This document shows positions 1 through 9,170 of a DNA stretch of 64,000 bases, piece after piece. A model generated the notes under the pieces. It saw only the letters and a list, made by a program, of their open reading frames with translations, was not told the DNA's origin and did no database searches. The stretch covers positions 62,001 through 126,000 of the forward strand of contig NZ_SLZF01000003.1 in assembly GCF_004341515.1 (NCBI RefSeq), given 5' to 3'. Every line of letters starts with the position of its first letter. The first letter of the stretch is position 1. Source of the stretch: Allobosea sp. BK604. Its GTDB lineage: Bacteria; Pseudomonadota; Alphaproteobacteria; Rhizobiales; Beijerinckiaceae. Position numbers and translations under genes: made by a program.

Positions 1-75
1 GTCCGCGCGAACGCGACGAAGGGATGTAGGGGGCGCGAAAAAGCGGCGGACCTTGGCCGCGCCGCGCCGAAATTG

Positions 76-861
76 TCAACCCGGCGAGGCCGTTCCGGGA
101 GGGCTGCCGGCTCGCGGTGCGTTTCTCGGCGTTGGTGTCGGCGTCGCCTGCGGCAGCAGCACCGGCCGGAAGGCGAAGCTGCGCCGCGTCGCGCGCAGGG
201 GCGCGCGACGGTAGAACTGCTTGGTCGCATCGATGACATGCACGCCGGCAAAGGGCAGCGAGATGCTGGAGCCGAGCCGCTCCCAGACCGGGGCCGAACG
301 CATGAACAGCCGCCCCCTCAATGGCGGCACATAGAGCGCCTCGGCCCAGTTCTCCGGCGCCAGCGTCGCCCCGCGCATCAGCGCTTCGAGCTGCGAGCGG
401 CTGAACGGCCGGCCATAGCCGAAGGGCGTCGCATCCATCCGCGCCCACAGGCCGCGGCGATTGGGCGCGACCACGAGCACGCGACCGCCCGGGCTGAGCA
501 CCCGCGCCACCTCCTCCAGCAGATCGTCCGGGCTCTCGGTCTCCTCGAGCGCATGCACAAGCACGATGCGATCGACCGAGGCGGTCGGCAGCGGCAGCAA
601 GGTCGGCTCGACCAGTGCCGAAGCCGAGAGCCCGTCGGAGGGCCAGTTCACCACGCCCTGCGCCGCCGGCATGAAGGCGAGCACGCGTTCCGCCCCGGCG
701 CCGAGCACGGAGAGGTAAGGCGTCGCGAAGCCGAGGCCGAGCAGGCGCTGTCGCCCGCAATCCGGCCAGAAGCGCAGCATCGCCCGACCGATGAAGCGAC
801 GCGCCACATGGCCTAGCGGGCTGGCATAGAAGGCGCGCAGGTCGACGACATCGAGAGCCAT
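76..861 (-). CDS. class I SAM-dependent methyltransferase
   Basis: 261 aa. A glycine-rich SAM-binding stretch (LLGLGFATPYL, about residues 40-50) is followed by DRIVLVHALE and by the post-motif VARVLSPGGRVLVVAPNRRG, which together are the normal order of a Methyltransf_11-type Rossmann fold. The C-terminus is a Pro/Arg/Thr-rich tail with no recognisable domain. I chose the ATG at 861 (MALDVVDLRAFY) because an upstream in-frame ATG at 945 would add a low-complexity leader overlapping the promoter space of the divergent glyoxalase II gene. Alphaproteobacteria often carry this methyltransferase divergent from gloB, as here. The substrate is unknown. Confidence 0.8.
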   Translation of the reverse strand: MALDVVDLRAFYASPLGHVARRFIGRAMLRFWPDCGRQRLLGLGFATPYLSVLGAGAERVLAFMPAAQGVVNWPSDGLSASALVEPTLLPLPTASVDRIVLVHALEETESPDDLLEEVARVLSPGGRVLVVAPNRRGLWARMDATPFGYGRPFSRSQLEALMRGATLAPENWAEALYVPPLRGRLFMRSAPVWERLGSSISLPFAGVHVIDATKQFYRRAPLRATRRSFAFRPVLLPQATPTPTPRNAPRAGSPPGTASPG

Positions 862-995
862 GCCACGGACATGGAATGCGGTGGGCACAATGGCAAGAGG
901 GCGGGCCGCAACGGCGGCACGCCCCGGCGCGCTTGATTGGAACACGGCCTTGCCGCATTCAGTTCTCCAGCGATTGCCCCCACCCGGAGCCTTCC

Positions 996-1760
996 ATGTC
1001 CCTCGATATCCATGTCTTCCGCACGCTCAGCGACAATGCCGGAGCCCTGATCCGCGACCCGGCGACACAGGCCTGCGCCGCGGTCGATGTGCCCGATGCC
1101 GCCCAGGTCCTGGCCGCGGCGGAGGAAAAGGGCTGGATCATCAGCGACATCTTCATCACCCATGCGCATTTCGACCACACCCAGGGCGTTGCCGAGCTGA
1201 AGGCCGCCACCGGCGCCACGGTCTACGGCCCGCCTGATTCCACCAGCCAGGCGCCGGTCGACACCGTCGTCGCGCAGGGCGACCAGGTTTCGCTCGGCGG
1301 CTTCGCTTTCGACATCTGGCACACGCCCGGCCATGCCGATGGCCATCTCAGCTATGTCGGCGTCCAGACGCGACTCGCCCTGGTCGGCGATGTCGTCTTC
1401 GTCATGGGCTGCGGCCGCGTCCAGCCGGGCCAGATGGGCGCGATGTGGAGCTCCCTCGCCAGGATCAGGACCCTGCCGGACGAGACCAAGCTCATCACCG
1501 GCCACGACTACACGCTCTCGAATGCCCGTTTCGCCATCGCCATGGATCCGGCCAATGCCGCCTTGCAGGCACGCCTCGCGGAAGCGGAGAAGGCCAAGGC
1601 CGAAGGCCGCTTCTGGGCCCTGACGACGATCGGCGAGGAAAAGGCGACGAACCCGTTCTTCCGCTCGTCGGAAGGCGCGCTCGCCGCCTCGGTCGGCCTC
1701 GTCGGCGCCCAGCCGGACGAGGTCTTCGCCGCCCTTCGCGAAGCCAAGAACAGGTTCTGA
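996..1760 (+). CDS. MBL-fold hydrolase, hydroxyacylglutathione hydrolase (glyoxalase II) type
   Basis: 254 aa. The metallo-beta-lactamase metal site is complete: THAHFDH at residues 55-61, HTPGHADGH with His113, Asp132 in VGDVVF, and His170 in TGHDY. This set is typical of the glyoxalase II branch, which hydrolyses S-lactoylglutathione to lactate and glutathione in the cytoplasm. The protein is close to the usual 250-260 aa. The start at 996 follows CGGAGCC at a good distance; a longer in-frame reading from 876 has no homology-like sequence. It could instead belong to a related thioesterase or persulfide dioxygenase branch, so I leave the symbol empty. The DUF985 cupin gene starts 6 bases downstream. 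Confidence 0.85.
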   Translation: MSLDIHVFRTLSDNAGALIRDPATQACAAVDVPDAAQVLAAAEEKGWIISDIFITHAHFDHTQGVAELKAATGATVYGPPDSTSQAPVDTVVAQGDQVSLGGFAFDIWHTPGHADGHLSYVGVQTRLALVGDVVFVMGCGRVQPGQMGAMWSSLARIRTLPDETKLITGHDYTLSNARFAIAMDPANAALQARLAEAEKAKAEGRFWALTTIGEEKATNPFFRSSEGALAASVGLVGAQPDEVFAALREAKNRF

Positions 1761-1766
1761 AGCAGC

Positions 1767-2231
1767 ATGAGCCAGCAGCTCGACGGCCTGAGCGCGGCGG
1801 AGGTGATCCGCCTGCTCGAGCTCAAGCCCCATCCTGAAGGCGGCCATTATCGCGAGACGTTTCGCGACGAGGCCGGGCCGGAAGGGCGCGGCTTCTCGAC
1901 GGCGATCTATTACCTGCTCGACGTCGGCGAGACATCGGAATGGCACCGCGTCGATGCGGCCGAGATCTGGCACCATTATGCCGGCGCACCGCTGGTGATC
2001 AGCGTCTCGCCCAATGGCCATGACGCCTCGGCCCATCATCTCGGCACCGACCTCAAGGCCGGGCAGCGTCCGCAATTCGTCGTGCCCACTGGCTGGTGGC
2101 AGAGCGCGACCTCGCTCGGCGCCTGGACGCTGGTCGGCTGCACGGTCGCGCCCGGCTTCGCCTTCTCGGGCTTCGAGATGGCGCCGTCCGGCTGGCGCCC
2201 GCAACCGCGCAAGCCGGGAGGTGGCCAGTGA
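1767..2231 (+). CDS. DUF985 cupin-domain protein
   Basis: 154 aa. The sequence opens with a helical segment ending LELKPHPEGGHYRETFRD and continues with FSTAIYYLLDVGETSEWHRVDAAEIWHHYAG and PTGWWQSAT, which are the hallmarks of the Cupin_5/DUF985 family, a single-domain beta-barrel. It lies 6 bases after the glyoxalase II gene. Its stop TGA overlaps a GTG that may start the acetyltransferase downstream, so the three genes look co-transcribed. The biochemical role of the family is not established; sugar-epimerase-like activity has only been guessed from the fold. Confidence 0.85.
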   Translation: MSQQLDGLSAAEVIRLLELKPHPEGGHYRETFRDEAGPEGRGFSTAIYYLLDVGETSEWHRVDAAEIWHHYAGAPLVISVSPNGHDASAHHLGTDLKAGQRPQFVVPTGWWQSATSLGAWTLVGCTVAPGFAFSGFEMAPSGWRPQPRKPGGGQ

Positions 2232-3004
2232 ACGCCGTGACCGCGATGACCGACGCGCCGGACGACCAGGCCCTCGTGCTCGAATGCGAACGGCGGGTCG
2301 TCAACGCCTGGCCCTCCCCCTCGACGCTGCTGATCGGCGACTGGGTGGTGCGCTTCGCCAGCGGCTATTCCGGACGCGCAAATTCCGCGTCGCCGTTGAA
2401 GCCCGGCGCCGAGCTCGACGACGCCACGCTCGCGATGATCGAGGAACTCTATCGCGCCGATGGCCTGCCGCCGAGCATCCGTCTGACACCGCTCGTCGGC
2501 GAGGACACCCATAAGCGCGTGCTGGCGCGGGGCTACAGGCTCAAGGACGCCTCCTTCGGTCTAATCGCCGATCTCGACGGCGCGGAGCCCCTGATCGAGC
2601 CCGACCTCCAGATCGAGGCCCGGCCAAGCCAGGATTGGATCGCCGGCGTCTCCTCGCATCAGGTCGAGGCCAAGCGCAACGAGGCCCAGCTCGCCGCCAT
2701 CGTCGAGAAAGTGCGCCTGCCGGCCGCCTTCGCCACCTTCCTGCTGGCGGGCGAGCCGGTGGCCTATGGCATGAGCGTTGCCGAGCGCGGCATGGCCGAG
2801 ATCGGCTCGGTCATCGTCGACCCCAACCATCGCGGCCATGGCTTGGGTCGCAGAATGATCACCGGCTTGATGAGCTGGGCCAGGCTGATGGACGCGCATG
2901 CCTCCTATCTCCAGGTCGATCAGACCAATGCGGTCGCGCTCAAGCTCTATGCCGGGCTCGGCTTCCGCCAGCTCTACGCCTACGAGACCCGCATCCTCGA
3001 ATGA
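2228..3004 (+). CDS. GNAT family N-acetyltransferase
   Basis: 258 aa from GTG 2228, which overlaps the cupin stop (GTGA); an ATG at 2246 would give 252 aa. The C-terminal half is a GNAT domain: MAEIGSVIVDPNHRGHGLGRRMITGL holds the acetyl-CoA pyrophosphate loop (RGHGLGRR), followed by LQVDQTNAVALKLYAGLGFRQ, the usual beta5-alpha4 segment. The N-terminal 120 residues are less conserved and probably form a second GNAT-like half. The substrate cannot be read from sequence. Translational coupling to the cupin gene suggests a shared transcript with it and the glyoxalase II. Confidence 0.8.
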   Translation: MNAVTAMTDAPDDQALVLECERRVVNAWPSPSTLLIGDWVVRFASGYSGRANSASPLKPGAELDDATLAMIEELYRADGLPPSIRLTPLVGEDTHKRVLARGYRLKDASFGLIADLDGAEPLIEPDLQIEARPSQDWIAGVSSHQVEAKRNEAQLAAIVEKVRLPAAFATFLLAGEPVAYGMSVAERGMAEIGSVIVDPNHRGHGLGRRMITGLMSWARLMDAHASYLQVDQTNAVALKLYAGLGFRQLYAYETRILE

Positions 3005-3067
3005 CGGCTCCACCTGGCCGCCCCAATGCACGCGGCGGCCTGGCTGAGTTCTCTGGGCCCCCGAAGT

Positions 3068-3085
3068 CGGCGGCAGCTGCCGCCG
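3068..3085. repeat. 18-bp perfect GC palindrome
   Basis: CGGCGGCAG followed directly by CTGCCGCCG is a perfect palindrome with no spacer. It sits 64 bases past the acetyltransferase stop in a 294-base gap that otherwise holds only the leader of the next gene. It may act as a stem in a weak terminator, but no T-run follows. Confidence 0.4.
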
Positions 3086-3298
3086 GCATGTATATGTATG
3101 GACAGCTGCGCCTCCTCCGCTGGCCGATCCACGCCATTTCCGAGCATTTCAGTGCCGTGCTCGCTACCGGATAGACCGGCGTTACCACCTCCGGGAATCT
3201 TGCATACATTTTGGCGATGATGCTTGCCGCGCCTCGCCGCAATCTCTACCCATTGGCTTCGAGCCGCCTCAGAGCGGCCGGAACGCGTGGGAGGTCAC

Positions 3299-4264
3299 AT
3301 GAAGAATTTTACGAAAGCCGCTGTCGCGGCGGTGGCGCTGCTCGCCTCGGCCGGCGCGTCATGGGCGTTCCCCGATCGCCCGGTTCAGCTGATCGTGCCC
3401 TGGGCCGCCGGCGGCGGCATGGATTCGGTCATGCGCATCTTCGCGAACGGACTCGAGGCCGAACTCAAGCAGCCGGTCAATGTCATCAACCGCACCGGCG
3501 GCGGCGGCCTCACCGGCCATACCTTCATCGCCACCGCCCAGCCGGACGGCTACACGATCGGCGGCGCCAGCCCCGAGATCTCGTTCTACAAGAGCCTCGG
3601 CCTCGGCGATCTGACGCCCGAGAGCATGGACCTGTTCTCCCGCGTCTCGCTGATCCCAGCCGGCATCACCGTCAAGGCCGACAGCCCGTACAAGACCGTG
3701 GCCGACTATCTCAAGGCGGCGAAGGACAATCCGAAAGGCACGATGCTCGCCTCGGGCACCGGCGTCGGCGGCTCCTGGCATATCGCCTCCGGCGGCATCC
3801 TCAAGGCCGCCGGAATCGCGCCGGACGCGGTGAAATGGGTGCCGAGCAATGGCGGCGCGCCCGCCCTGCAGGACCTCGTCGCCGGCGGCATCACTGCCTT
3901 CACCGGCTCGCCGATCGAGGCCAAGGCGATGCTCGATGCCGGCCGCGTCCGCACCATCCTGCTGATGACCAACGAGCGCCATCCCAACTTCCCGGACGTC
4001 CCCAGCGCCAAGGAAGTCGGGCTCGACTGGACCTATGAGAACTGGTTCGCGCTCGCCGCCCCCAAGGGCGTCCCGGCCGAACGCCGCAAGATCCTGTTCG
4101 ACGCCGCCCAGCGCACGATGCAGCGCGAGGATGTTCGCAAGGGCATGATGGACCGCGGCATCACCCCGGTCTGGGACAAGCCCGGCGAGTTCGAGACCTA
4201 TGTGAAGGCCTTCACCGAGCGCGGCAACGCCGTGCTGAAGGATCTCGGGCTGACGAAGAACTGA
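3299..4264 (+). CDS. tripartite tricarboxylate transporter (TTT) substrate-binding protein, orphan
   Basis: 321 aa with a clear signal peptide (MKNFTKAAVAAVALLASAGASWA) and mature start FPDRPVQLIVPWAAGGGMDSV, the signature opening of TctC/Bug receptors. The GGGGLTGHTF and PDGYTIGG segments are also standard for the family. The start at 3299 follows GGGAGGTC. These periplasmic proteins bind carboxylates for a TctA/TctB membrane pair, but no tctAB lies next to it. It must borrow a membrane partner (one set lies near 29-31 kb) or act in sensing. A strong terminator follows. Confidence 0.88.
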   Translation: MKNFTKAAVAAVALLASAGASWAFPDRPVQLIVPWAAGGGMDSVMRIFANGLEAELKQPVNVINRTGGGGLTGHTFIATAQPDGYTIGGASPEISFYKSLGLGDLTPESMDLFSRVSLIPAGITVKADSPYKTVADYLKAAKDNPKGTMLASGTGVGGSWHIASGGILKAAGIAPDAVKWVPSNGGAPALQDLVAGGITAFTGSPIEAKAMLDAGRVRTILLMTNERHPNFPDVPSAKEVGLDWTYENWFALAAPKGVPAERRKILFDAAQRTMQREDVRKGMMDRGITPVWDKPGEFETYVKAFTERGNAVLKDLGLTKN

Positions 4265-4326
4265 GGCCGCGCCTTCGGGGCGGCTCGCGCCGCCTCGATC
4301 TTCGCGTCTGTGGCGATTTGGAAGTG

Positions 4327-4358
4327 AGGCCGGCCTCCGCCGAGGTCGGCCTTTTTTT
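4327..4358 (+). terminator. Rho-independent terminator after the orphan TTT receptor
   Basis: A 10-bp stem (AGGCCGGCCT / AGGTCGGCCT, one G-U pair) with loop CCGCCG is followed by seven T residues on the plus strand. It ends the 3299-4264 gene and separates it from the convergent kup gene. Confidence 0.85.
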
Positions 4359-4373
4359 GCGACCGGGGGCGTC

Positions 4374-6368
4374 TTAGACCGTGACCTGTGTGCCGACCTC
4401 GACCACGCGTCCGGTCGGGATCTGGAAGAAGCTCGTCGCGTCGGTCGCGCTCTTGGTCAGGCTGATATAGAGCTTGTCCTGCCAGATCGGCATGCCCGAT
4501 TGCGGCGAGGCCTTGATCGAGCGACGCGACAGGAAGAACGAGGTCGACATGATGTCGAACTTGAAGCCCTGCTTGCGCAGCATGGCGAGCCCCTTCGGCA
4601 CGTTCGGGCTCTCCATATAGCCATAGACCATCTCGACCCGCCAGAAATCGTCCGTGATGCGCGAGAGGCGCACCCGCTCCTCCTCGGGCACGCGCGGCGT
4701 ATCGGCCGAGCGCACGGTCAGGATGACGTTGCGCTCATGCAGCACCTTGTTGTGCTTGAGATTATGCAGCAGCGAGGCCGGCGCGGTCTCGGGATCGCTG
4801 GTCAGGAACACCGCCATGCCCTTGACCCGATAGGGCGGGCTCTTCGAGAGCATGCCGACCAGTTCGAGCAGCGGCACGTCGGTCTTTCGGGTCTTGTCGA
4901 ACAGGATCTTGGTGCCGCGCACCCAGGTCGCCATCAGCACGACCAGCATGACCGCCAGCATCACCGGCACATAGCCGCCGCTGAGCAGCTTCAGCATATT
5001 GGCCGAGAAGAAGGCGACATCGATGATCAGGAACGGGCCGATCACCGCCGCGGTCGCCGCTGTGCTCCAGCGCCAGCCCTTGCTGATCACGATCCAGGCC
5101 AGCAGCGAATCGACCACCATCGCCCCGAAGACCGAAATGCCGTAGGCGTGCGACAGGTTCGACGAGGTCCGGAAGCTCCAGACCAGGATCAGCACCACCA
5201 CCAGCAGGATCGTGTTGATACGCGGGATATAGATCTGGCCCGAGGTCTGCTCCGACGTGTGCCTGATCTCGAGGCGCGGCAGCAGGCCGAGCTGGATCGC
5301 CTGGCGGGTCAGCGAATAGGCGCCGGTGATGACCGCCTGGCTGGCGATGATCGTCGCCACGGTCGCCATGATCACCAGCGGCAGGATCAGACCTTCCGGA
5401 GCGAGCTTGTAGAACGGATTGTCGATCGCGCTCGGGTCCGAGAGGATCAGCGCGCCCTGGCCGAGATAATTTAGCCAGAGCGACGGGAAGACCAGATAGA
5501 GCCAGGCCGAGCGGATCGGTCCCCGGCCGAAATGGCCCATATCGGCATAGAGCGCTTCCGCCCCGGTGACCGCGAGGCAGACCGAGCCGAGCACCGCCAG
5601 CGAGAGGCCGGGATGCGCGTAGAAGAAGTGCAGGCCGTGATAGGGGTTGATCGATGAGAAGACGCTAAGATCGTCGGCGATGTGGTAGATGCCGAGCCCG
5701 CCGAGCGTCAGGAACCAGATCAGCATGATCGGCCCGAAGAAATTGGCGACGCTCGCCGTGCCGCGGCTCTGCACCAGGAACAGCGCGAGCAGGATCGCGG
5801 TCGCGATCCAGAGCACGTAGCCATCGAAATAGGGCGTGACGAGCTTGAGGCCTTCGACCGCCGACAGAACCGAGATCGCCGGCGTGATCACCGCATCGCC
5901 ATAGAACAGGGCGGCGCCGGCCATGCCGAGGAAGAGCACGAAGCCGCCGCGCATGCGCCCGAGCGCGCGCTGCGCCAGCGCGACCAGCGTCAGCGTGCCG
6001 CCCTCCCCGTTATTATCGGCCCGCAGCAGCAGCACGACATATTTCAGCGTCACGACCGCGACGAGCGACCACAGGATGAGCGAGAGCACGCCGATGACGA
6101 CGCTGCGCGGCAGTGGACCGGTCAGGGCCACTTCTGCCCCGCCGCCATGGCCGCCGGCGGCCGCGCCGGTCGCCGCCAGCACGGTCTCGCGCAATGCATA
6201 GAGGGGGCTCGTGCCGATATCGCCATAGACGACGCCGAGCGCGCCGAGCGCGAGCGCGGCATAGCTCGCGGTCGAATGCCCGTGCTGAACGCCATGCCCG
6301 CCGTCGAGACCGAAACGGGAATCCCCCGTGCCAGCGGCCGGCGGATTCGGGTGGTCATGCCCCATCAT
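4374..6368 (-). CDS. kup: KUP-family potassium uptake transporter
   Basis: 664 aa inner-membrane K+/H+ symporter. The family signature [17 protein letters not shown] lies at residues 45-61, followed by about 12 hydrophobic segments and a hydrophilic C-terminal cytoplasmic domain of about 150 residues (from around [13 protein letters not shown]). The N-terminus before the first membrane segment is about 30 residues and rich in His and Gly ([14 protein letters not shown]), which is unusual and could bind metal. Two adjacent ATGs (6368 and 6365) follow GGAGAGCC; the second has the better spacing. It is a single gene convergent with the TTT receptor. Confidence 0.95.
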   Translation of the reverse strand: MMGHDHPNPPAAGTGDSRFGLDGGHGVQHGHSTASYAALALGALGVVYGDIGTSPLYALRETVLAATGAAAGGHGGGAEVALTGPLPRSVVIGVLSLILWSLVAVVTLKYVVLLLRADNNGEGGTLTLVALAQRALGRMRGGFVLFLGMAGAALFYGDAVITPAISVLSAVEGLKLVTPYFDGYVLWIATAILLALFLVQSRGTASVANFFGPIMLIWFLTLGGLGIYHIADDLSVFSSINPYHGLHFFYAHPGLSLAVLGSVCLAVTGAEALYADMGHFGRGPIRSAWLYLVFPSLWLNYLGQGALILSDPSAIDNPFYKLAPEGLILPLVIMATVATIIASQAVITGAYSLTRQAIQLGLLPRLEIRHTSEQTSGQIYIPRINTILLVVVLILVWSFRTSSNLSHAYGISVFGAMVVDSLLAWIVISKGWRWSTAATAAVIGPFLIIDVAFFSANMLKLLSGGYVPVMLAVMLVVLMATWVRGTKILFDKTRKTDVPLLELVGMLSKSPPYRVKGMAVFLTSDPETAPASLLHNLKHNKVLHERNVILTVRSADTPRVPEEERVRLSRITDDFWRVEMVYGYMESPNVPKGLAMLRKQGFKFDIMSTSFFLSRRSIKASPQSGMPIWQDKLYISLTKSATDATSFFQIPTGRVVEVGTQVTV

Positions 6369-6471
6369 GGCTCTCCACGGATGCTGCGGCGCAGCGAAAG
6401 GCCGGGGCCTCTAACACAAGCCCGGCGGCACGCAAAGGTGCATGCACGCCGAACCTGCAACGCATGACCGA

Positions 6472-7746
6472 TTATTCGGCGGCATCGGCGCGCAGACCGT
6501 AACGCCGCTCGATATAATCGTTGACCATCGTCTTGAACTCGCCGGCGATCCCCGCTCCGCGCAAGGTCGCGACCTTCTTGCCGTCGACGAAGACGGGCGC
6601 CGTCGGTGCCTCGCCGGTGCCCGGCAAGGAAATGCCGATATCGGCATGTTTCGACTCGCCCGGCCCGTTCACGATGCAGCCCATCACCGCGACATTGAGC
6701 GCTTCCACGCCGGGATAGCGCGTCTTCCATTCCGGCATCGATGTCGAAATCCAGCTCTGGATGTCGCGCGCCAGTTCCTGGAACACGGTCGAGGTCGTGC
6801 GCCCGCAGCCCGGACAGGCCGCGACCAGCGGCACGAAGGCACGGAAGCCCATGGTCTGGAGCAATTCCTGCGAGGCCTTGACCTCGAGCGTACGGTCACC
6901 GCCGGGCCCCGGCGTCAGCGAATAGCGGATCGTGTCGCCGATGCCTTCCTGCAGCAGGATGCCGAGCGCCGCCGAGGAGGCGACCAGCCCCTTCGAGCCC
7001 ATGCCGGCCTCGGTCAGGCCGAGATGGATGGCATAGTCGGCGCGGGCGGCCAGCATGCGGTAGACGGCGATCAGGTCCTGCACGCCCGAGACCTTGGCCG
7101 AGAGAATGATCTTGTCCTTGCCGAGCCCGATCTCCTCGGCGCGCACGGCCGAGAGCAGGGCCGACTGCACCATCGCCTCGCGCATCACCGCGCGCGCATC
7201 GAGCGGCTTCTCGGAGACGGCATTCACGTCCATCAGCGCCGTCAGCAGCTCCTGGTCGAGCGAGCCCCAATTGGCGCCGATCCGGACCGCCTTGTCGTGC
7301 TTGATGGCGAGCTCGATGATCTGGCCGAACTGCCGGTCCTTCTTGTCCTTGAAGCCGACATTGCCCGGGTTGATCCGGTATTTCGCCAGCGCTTCGGCGC
7401 AGGCCGGATGGTCGGCGAGCAGCTTGTGGCCGATATAGTGGAAATCGCCGATCAGCGGCACGTCGACGCCGATCCTGTCGAGTCGCTCGCGAATATGGGG
7501 CACGGCTGCCGCCGCCTCGTCGCGGTCGACCGTGATGCGCACCAGCTCCGAGCCCGCCCGCGCCAGCGCCGCGACCTGCTTCACGGTCTCCCCGACATCG
7601 GCCGTGTCGGTATTGGTCATCGACTGCACCACGATCGGCGCGCCGCCGCCGACTTCGACGCCGCCGACCTTGACCGGCACGGTAAGTCGGCGCGGCTGCG
7701 GCCCGGCGATTTCGGCAAGAGCTGCCGGCAGGACGGCTTCAGTCAT
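6472..7746 (-). CDS. ispG: 4-hydroxy-3-methylbut-2-enyl diphosphate synthase (flavodoxin)
   Basis: 424 aa, full length for the short bacterial IspG (GcpE). It performs the penultimate step of the non-mevalonate isoprenoid pathway, converting MEcPP to HMBPP with a [4Fe-4S] cluster. The N-terminal TIM barrel includes [12 protein letters not shown] and INPGNVG. Cluster ligands are visible as Cys311 and Cys314 (CPGCGR), Cys357 (GCIVNGPGE) and Glu364. The gene overlaps the end of the Zur-type regulator gene by 8 bases, so the two are very likely co-transcribed. That would link isoprenoid synthesis to a zinc-responsive promoter. Confidence 0.97.
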   Translation of the reverse strand: MTEAVLPAALAEIAGPQPRRLTVPVKVGGVEVGGGAPIVVQSMTNTDTADVGETVKQVAALARAGSELVRITVDRDEAAAAVPHIRERLDRIGVDVPLIGDFHYIGHKLLADHPACAEALAKYRINPGNVGFKDKKDRQFGQIIELAIKHDKAVRIGANWGSLDQELLTALMDVNAVSEKPLDARAVMREAMVQSALLSAVRAEEIGLGKDKIILSAKVSGVQDLIAVYRMLAARADYAIHLGLTEAGMGSKGLVASSAALGILLQEGIGDTIRYSLTPGPGGDRTLEVKASQELLQTMGFRAFVPLVAACPGCGRTTSTVFQELARDIQSWISTSMPEWKTRYPGVEALNVAVMGCIVNGPGESKHADIGISLPGTGEAPTAPVFVDGKKVATLRGAGIAGEFKTMVNDYIERRYGLRADAAE

Positions 7747-8290
7747 GGGTAGCAGCGCTCCGGCAATGGTCGCAGCGGCCGACGATCTCGACCACCTGAT
7801 GCGAGGGCGAAAATTGCCGCCCTTGCGCGATCGCCGCCACGGCCTTGCGCATGGCGGGCGATGAATCCTCGTCGACGCCGCCGCAGGCCTCGCAGATCAG
7901 GAAGGCGACGACCTCGTCGGCGCCATGCCCGTGCAGGCAGGCGATATAGGCATTGCGCGAGCTCAGCCGATGCACGAAGCCCTGCTCGACCAGGAAATCG
8001 AGCGCGCGATAGATCGAGATCGGCGCGAGCCGGCGCCCGCCCGGCGGCGAGATGCGATCAGCGAGATCATAGGCGCCCACCGGCTTGTGATCGGCATGGA
8101 GCGCTTCCAGCGCCTGGCGGCGAATCGGCGTCAGGCGCAGGCCACGCTCGCGGCAGACGCGCTCGGCCCGCGCCAGAGCCTCGGCGGCATGCTCCTGATG
8201 CTCGTGCGCGTGGCGGCATGAGCCGGCGTCATGGCTATCGTGCGCGTGGGCGAGTGGCTGCATTCTGGTCATTTTGCGTTGCAATAGCAC
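7739..8290 (-). CDS. zur: Fur-family regulator, Zur type
   Basis: 183 aa from the most upstream ATG; ATGs at 8272 and 8263 are also possible and none has a strong ribosome site. A winged helix ([48 protein letters not shown]) is followed by the Fur dimer domain, with [24 protein letters not shown] supplying structural-zinc cysteines and a terminal CDHC pair. About seven His residues crowd the N-terminus ([20 protein letters not shown]). The CEACG spacing and terminal CDHC favour Zur over Fur. It is divergent from bdhA and overlaps ispG. An operator is expected between 8291 and 8384 but I cannot place one confidently. Confidence 0.88.
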   Translation of the reverse strand: MLLQRKMTRMQPLAHAHDSHDAGSCRHAHEHQEHAAEALARAERVCRERGLRLTPIRRQALEALHADHKPVGAYDLADRISPPGGRRLAPISIYRALDFLVEQGFVHRLSSRNAYIACLHGHGADEVVAFLICEACGGVDEDSSPAMRKAVAAIAQGRQFSPSHQVVEIVGRCDHCRSAATHD

Positions 8291-8384
8291 AGTAAGCGGC
8301 GTTTCGTGACAATGATAACGTCGCAGATGCTACCCGCGCGCTATCTAAGCACTTTCTCCGGCAATGTCAGGAGCCTTGACGCTG

Positions 8385-9170
8385 ATGTTCCTCAAAGACC
8401 GCACCGCCCTCGTCACCGGCTCGACCTCCGGGATCGGCCTCGCCTATGCCCGCGCCCTCGCCAAGGAAGGCGCCCATCTCGTGATCAACGGCATCATGCC
8501 CCCCGCCGATGCCGAGGCGCTGCGAACCGGGCTCGAGAAGGAATTCGGCATCAAGGCCCTGTTCTCGCCCGCCGACATGACCAAGCCGACCGAGATCGCC
8601 GCCATGGTCGCCGAGGCCGAGAAGGCCTTCGGCGCCATCGACATCCTGGTCAACAACGCCGGCATCCAGCATGTCGCGCCGATCGACGAATTCCCGATCG
8701 AGAAATGGGACCAGATCATCGCGATCAACCTGTCCTCGGCCTTCCACACCACCCGCGCCGCCCTGCCGAAGATGAAGGCCAAGGGCTGGGGCCGCATCAT
8801 CAACACCGCCTCGGCGCATGCCTTCGTCGCTTCGCCCTTCAAGTCGGCCTATGTCTCGGCCAAGCACGGAATCGCCGGCTTGACCAAGACGGTGGCGCTC
8901 GAAGTCGCGACCCATGGCATCACCGTCAACGCCATCGCGCCCGGCTATGTCTGGACACCGCTGGTCGAGAAGCAGATCCCCGACACGATGAAGGCGCGCG
9001 GCCTCACCAAGGAGCAGGTCATCAACGACGTGCTGCTCGAGGCCCAGCCGACCAAGGAATTCGTCACGGTCGACCAGGTCGCGGCGCTCGCCGTCTTCCT
9101 CTGCACCGATTCGGCCAAGTCGATCACCGGCGCCACCCTGCCGATGGATGGTGGCTGGACGGCCGCGTGA
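8385..9170 (+). CDS. bdhA: D-3-hydroxybutyrate dehydrogenase (SDR family)
   Basis: 261 aa. A classical SDR with TGSTSGIG at residues 11-18, NNAGIQHVAPIDEFP, the catalytic Ser of INTASAHAF, YVSAK, and APGYVWTPLVEKQIPD. The QHVAPIDEFP and GYVWTPLVEKQI segments are characteristic of D-beta-hydroxybutyrate dehydrogenases, which oxidise 3-hydroxybutyrate to acetoacetate with NAD+ during PHB breakdown. The start at 8385 follows CAGGAGCC; an ATG at 8364 lies upstream of that site. Its stop overlaps the GTG start of the patatin gene, which suggests the two act together. Confidence 0.93.
   Translation: MFLKDRTALVTGSTSGIGLAYARALAKEGAHLVINGIMPPADAEALRTGLEKEFGIKALFSPADMTKPTEIAAMVAEAEKAFGAIDILVNNAGIQHVAPIDEFPIEKWDQIIAINLSSAFHTTRAALPKMKAKGWGRIINTASAHAFVASPFKSAYVSAKHGIAGLTKTVALEVATHGITVNAIAPGYVWTPLVEKQIPDTMKARGLTKEQVINDVLLEAQPTKEFVTVDQVAALAVFLCTDSAKSITGATLPMDGGWTAA

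Noticed and set aside
8291..8384. Zur box between zur and bdhA
   Set aside because: A TGACAATGATAACGTC stretch is suggestive but not symmetrical enough to call.
8306..9166. Apparent long N-terminal extension of the patatin protein
   Set aside because: This part reads bdhA in the wrong frame. The GTG at 9167, overlapping the bdhA stop, gives a normal-length patatin.
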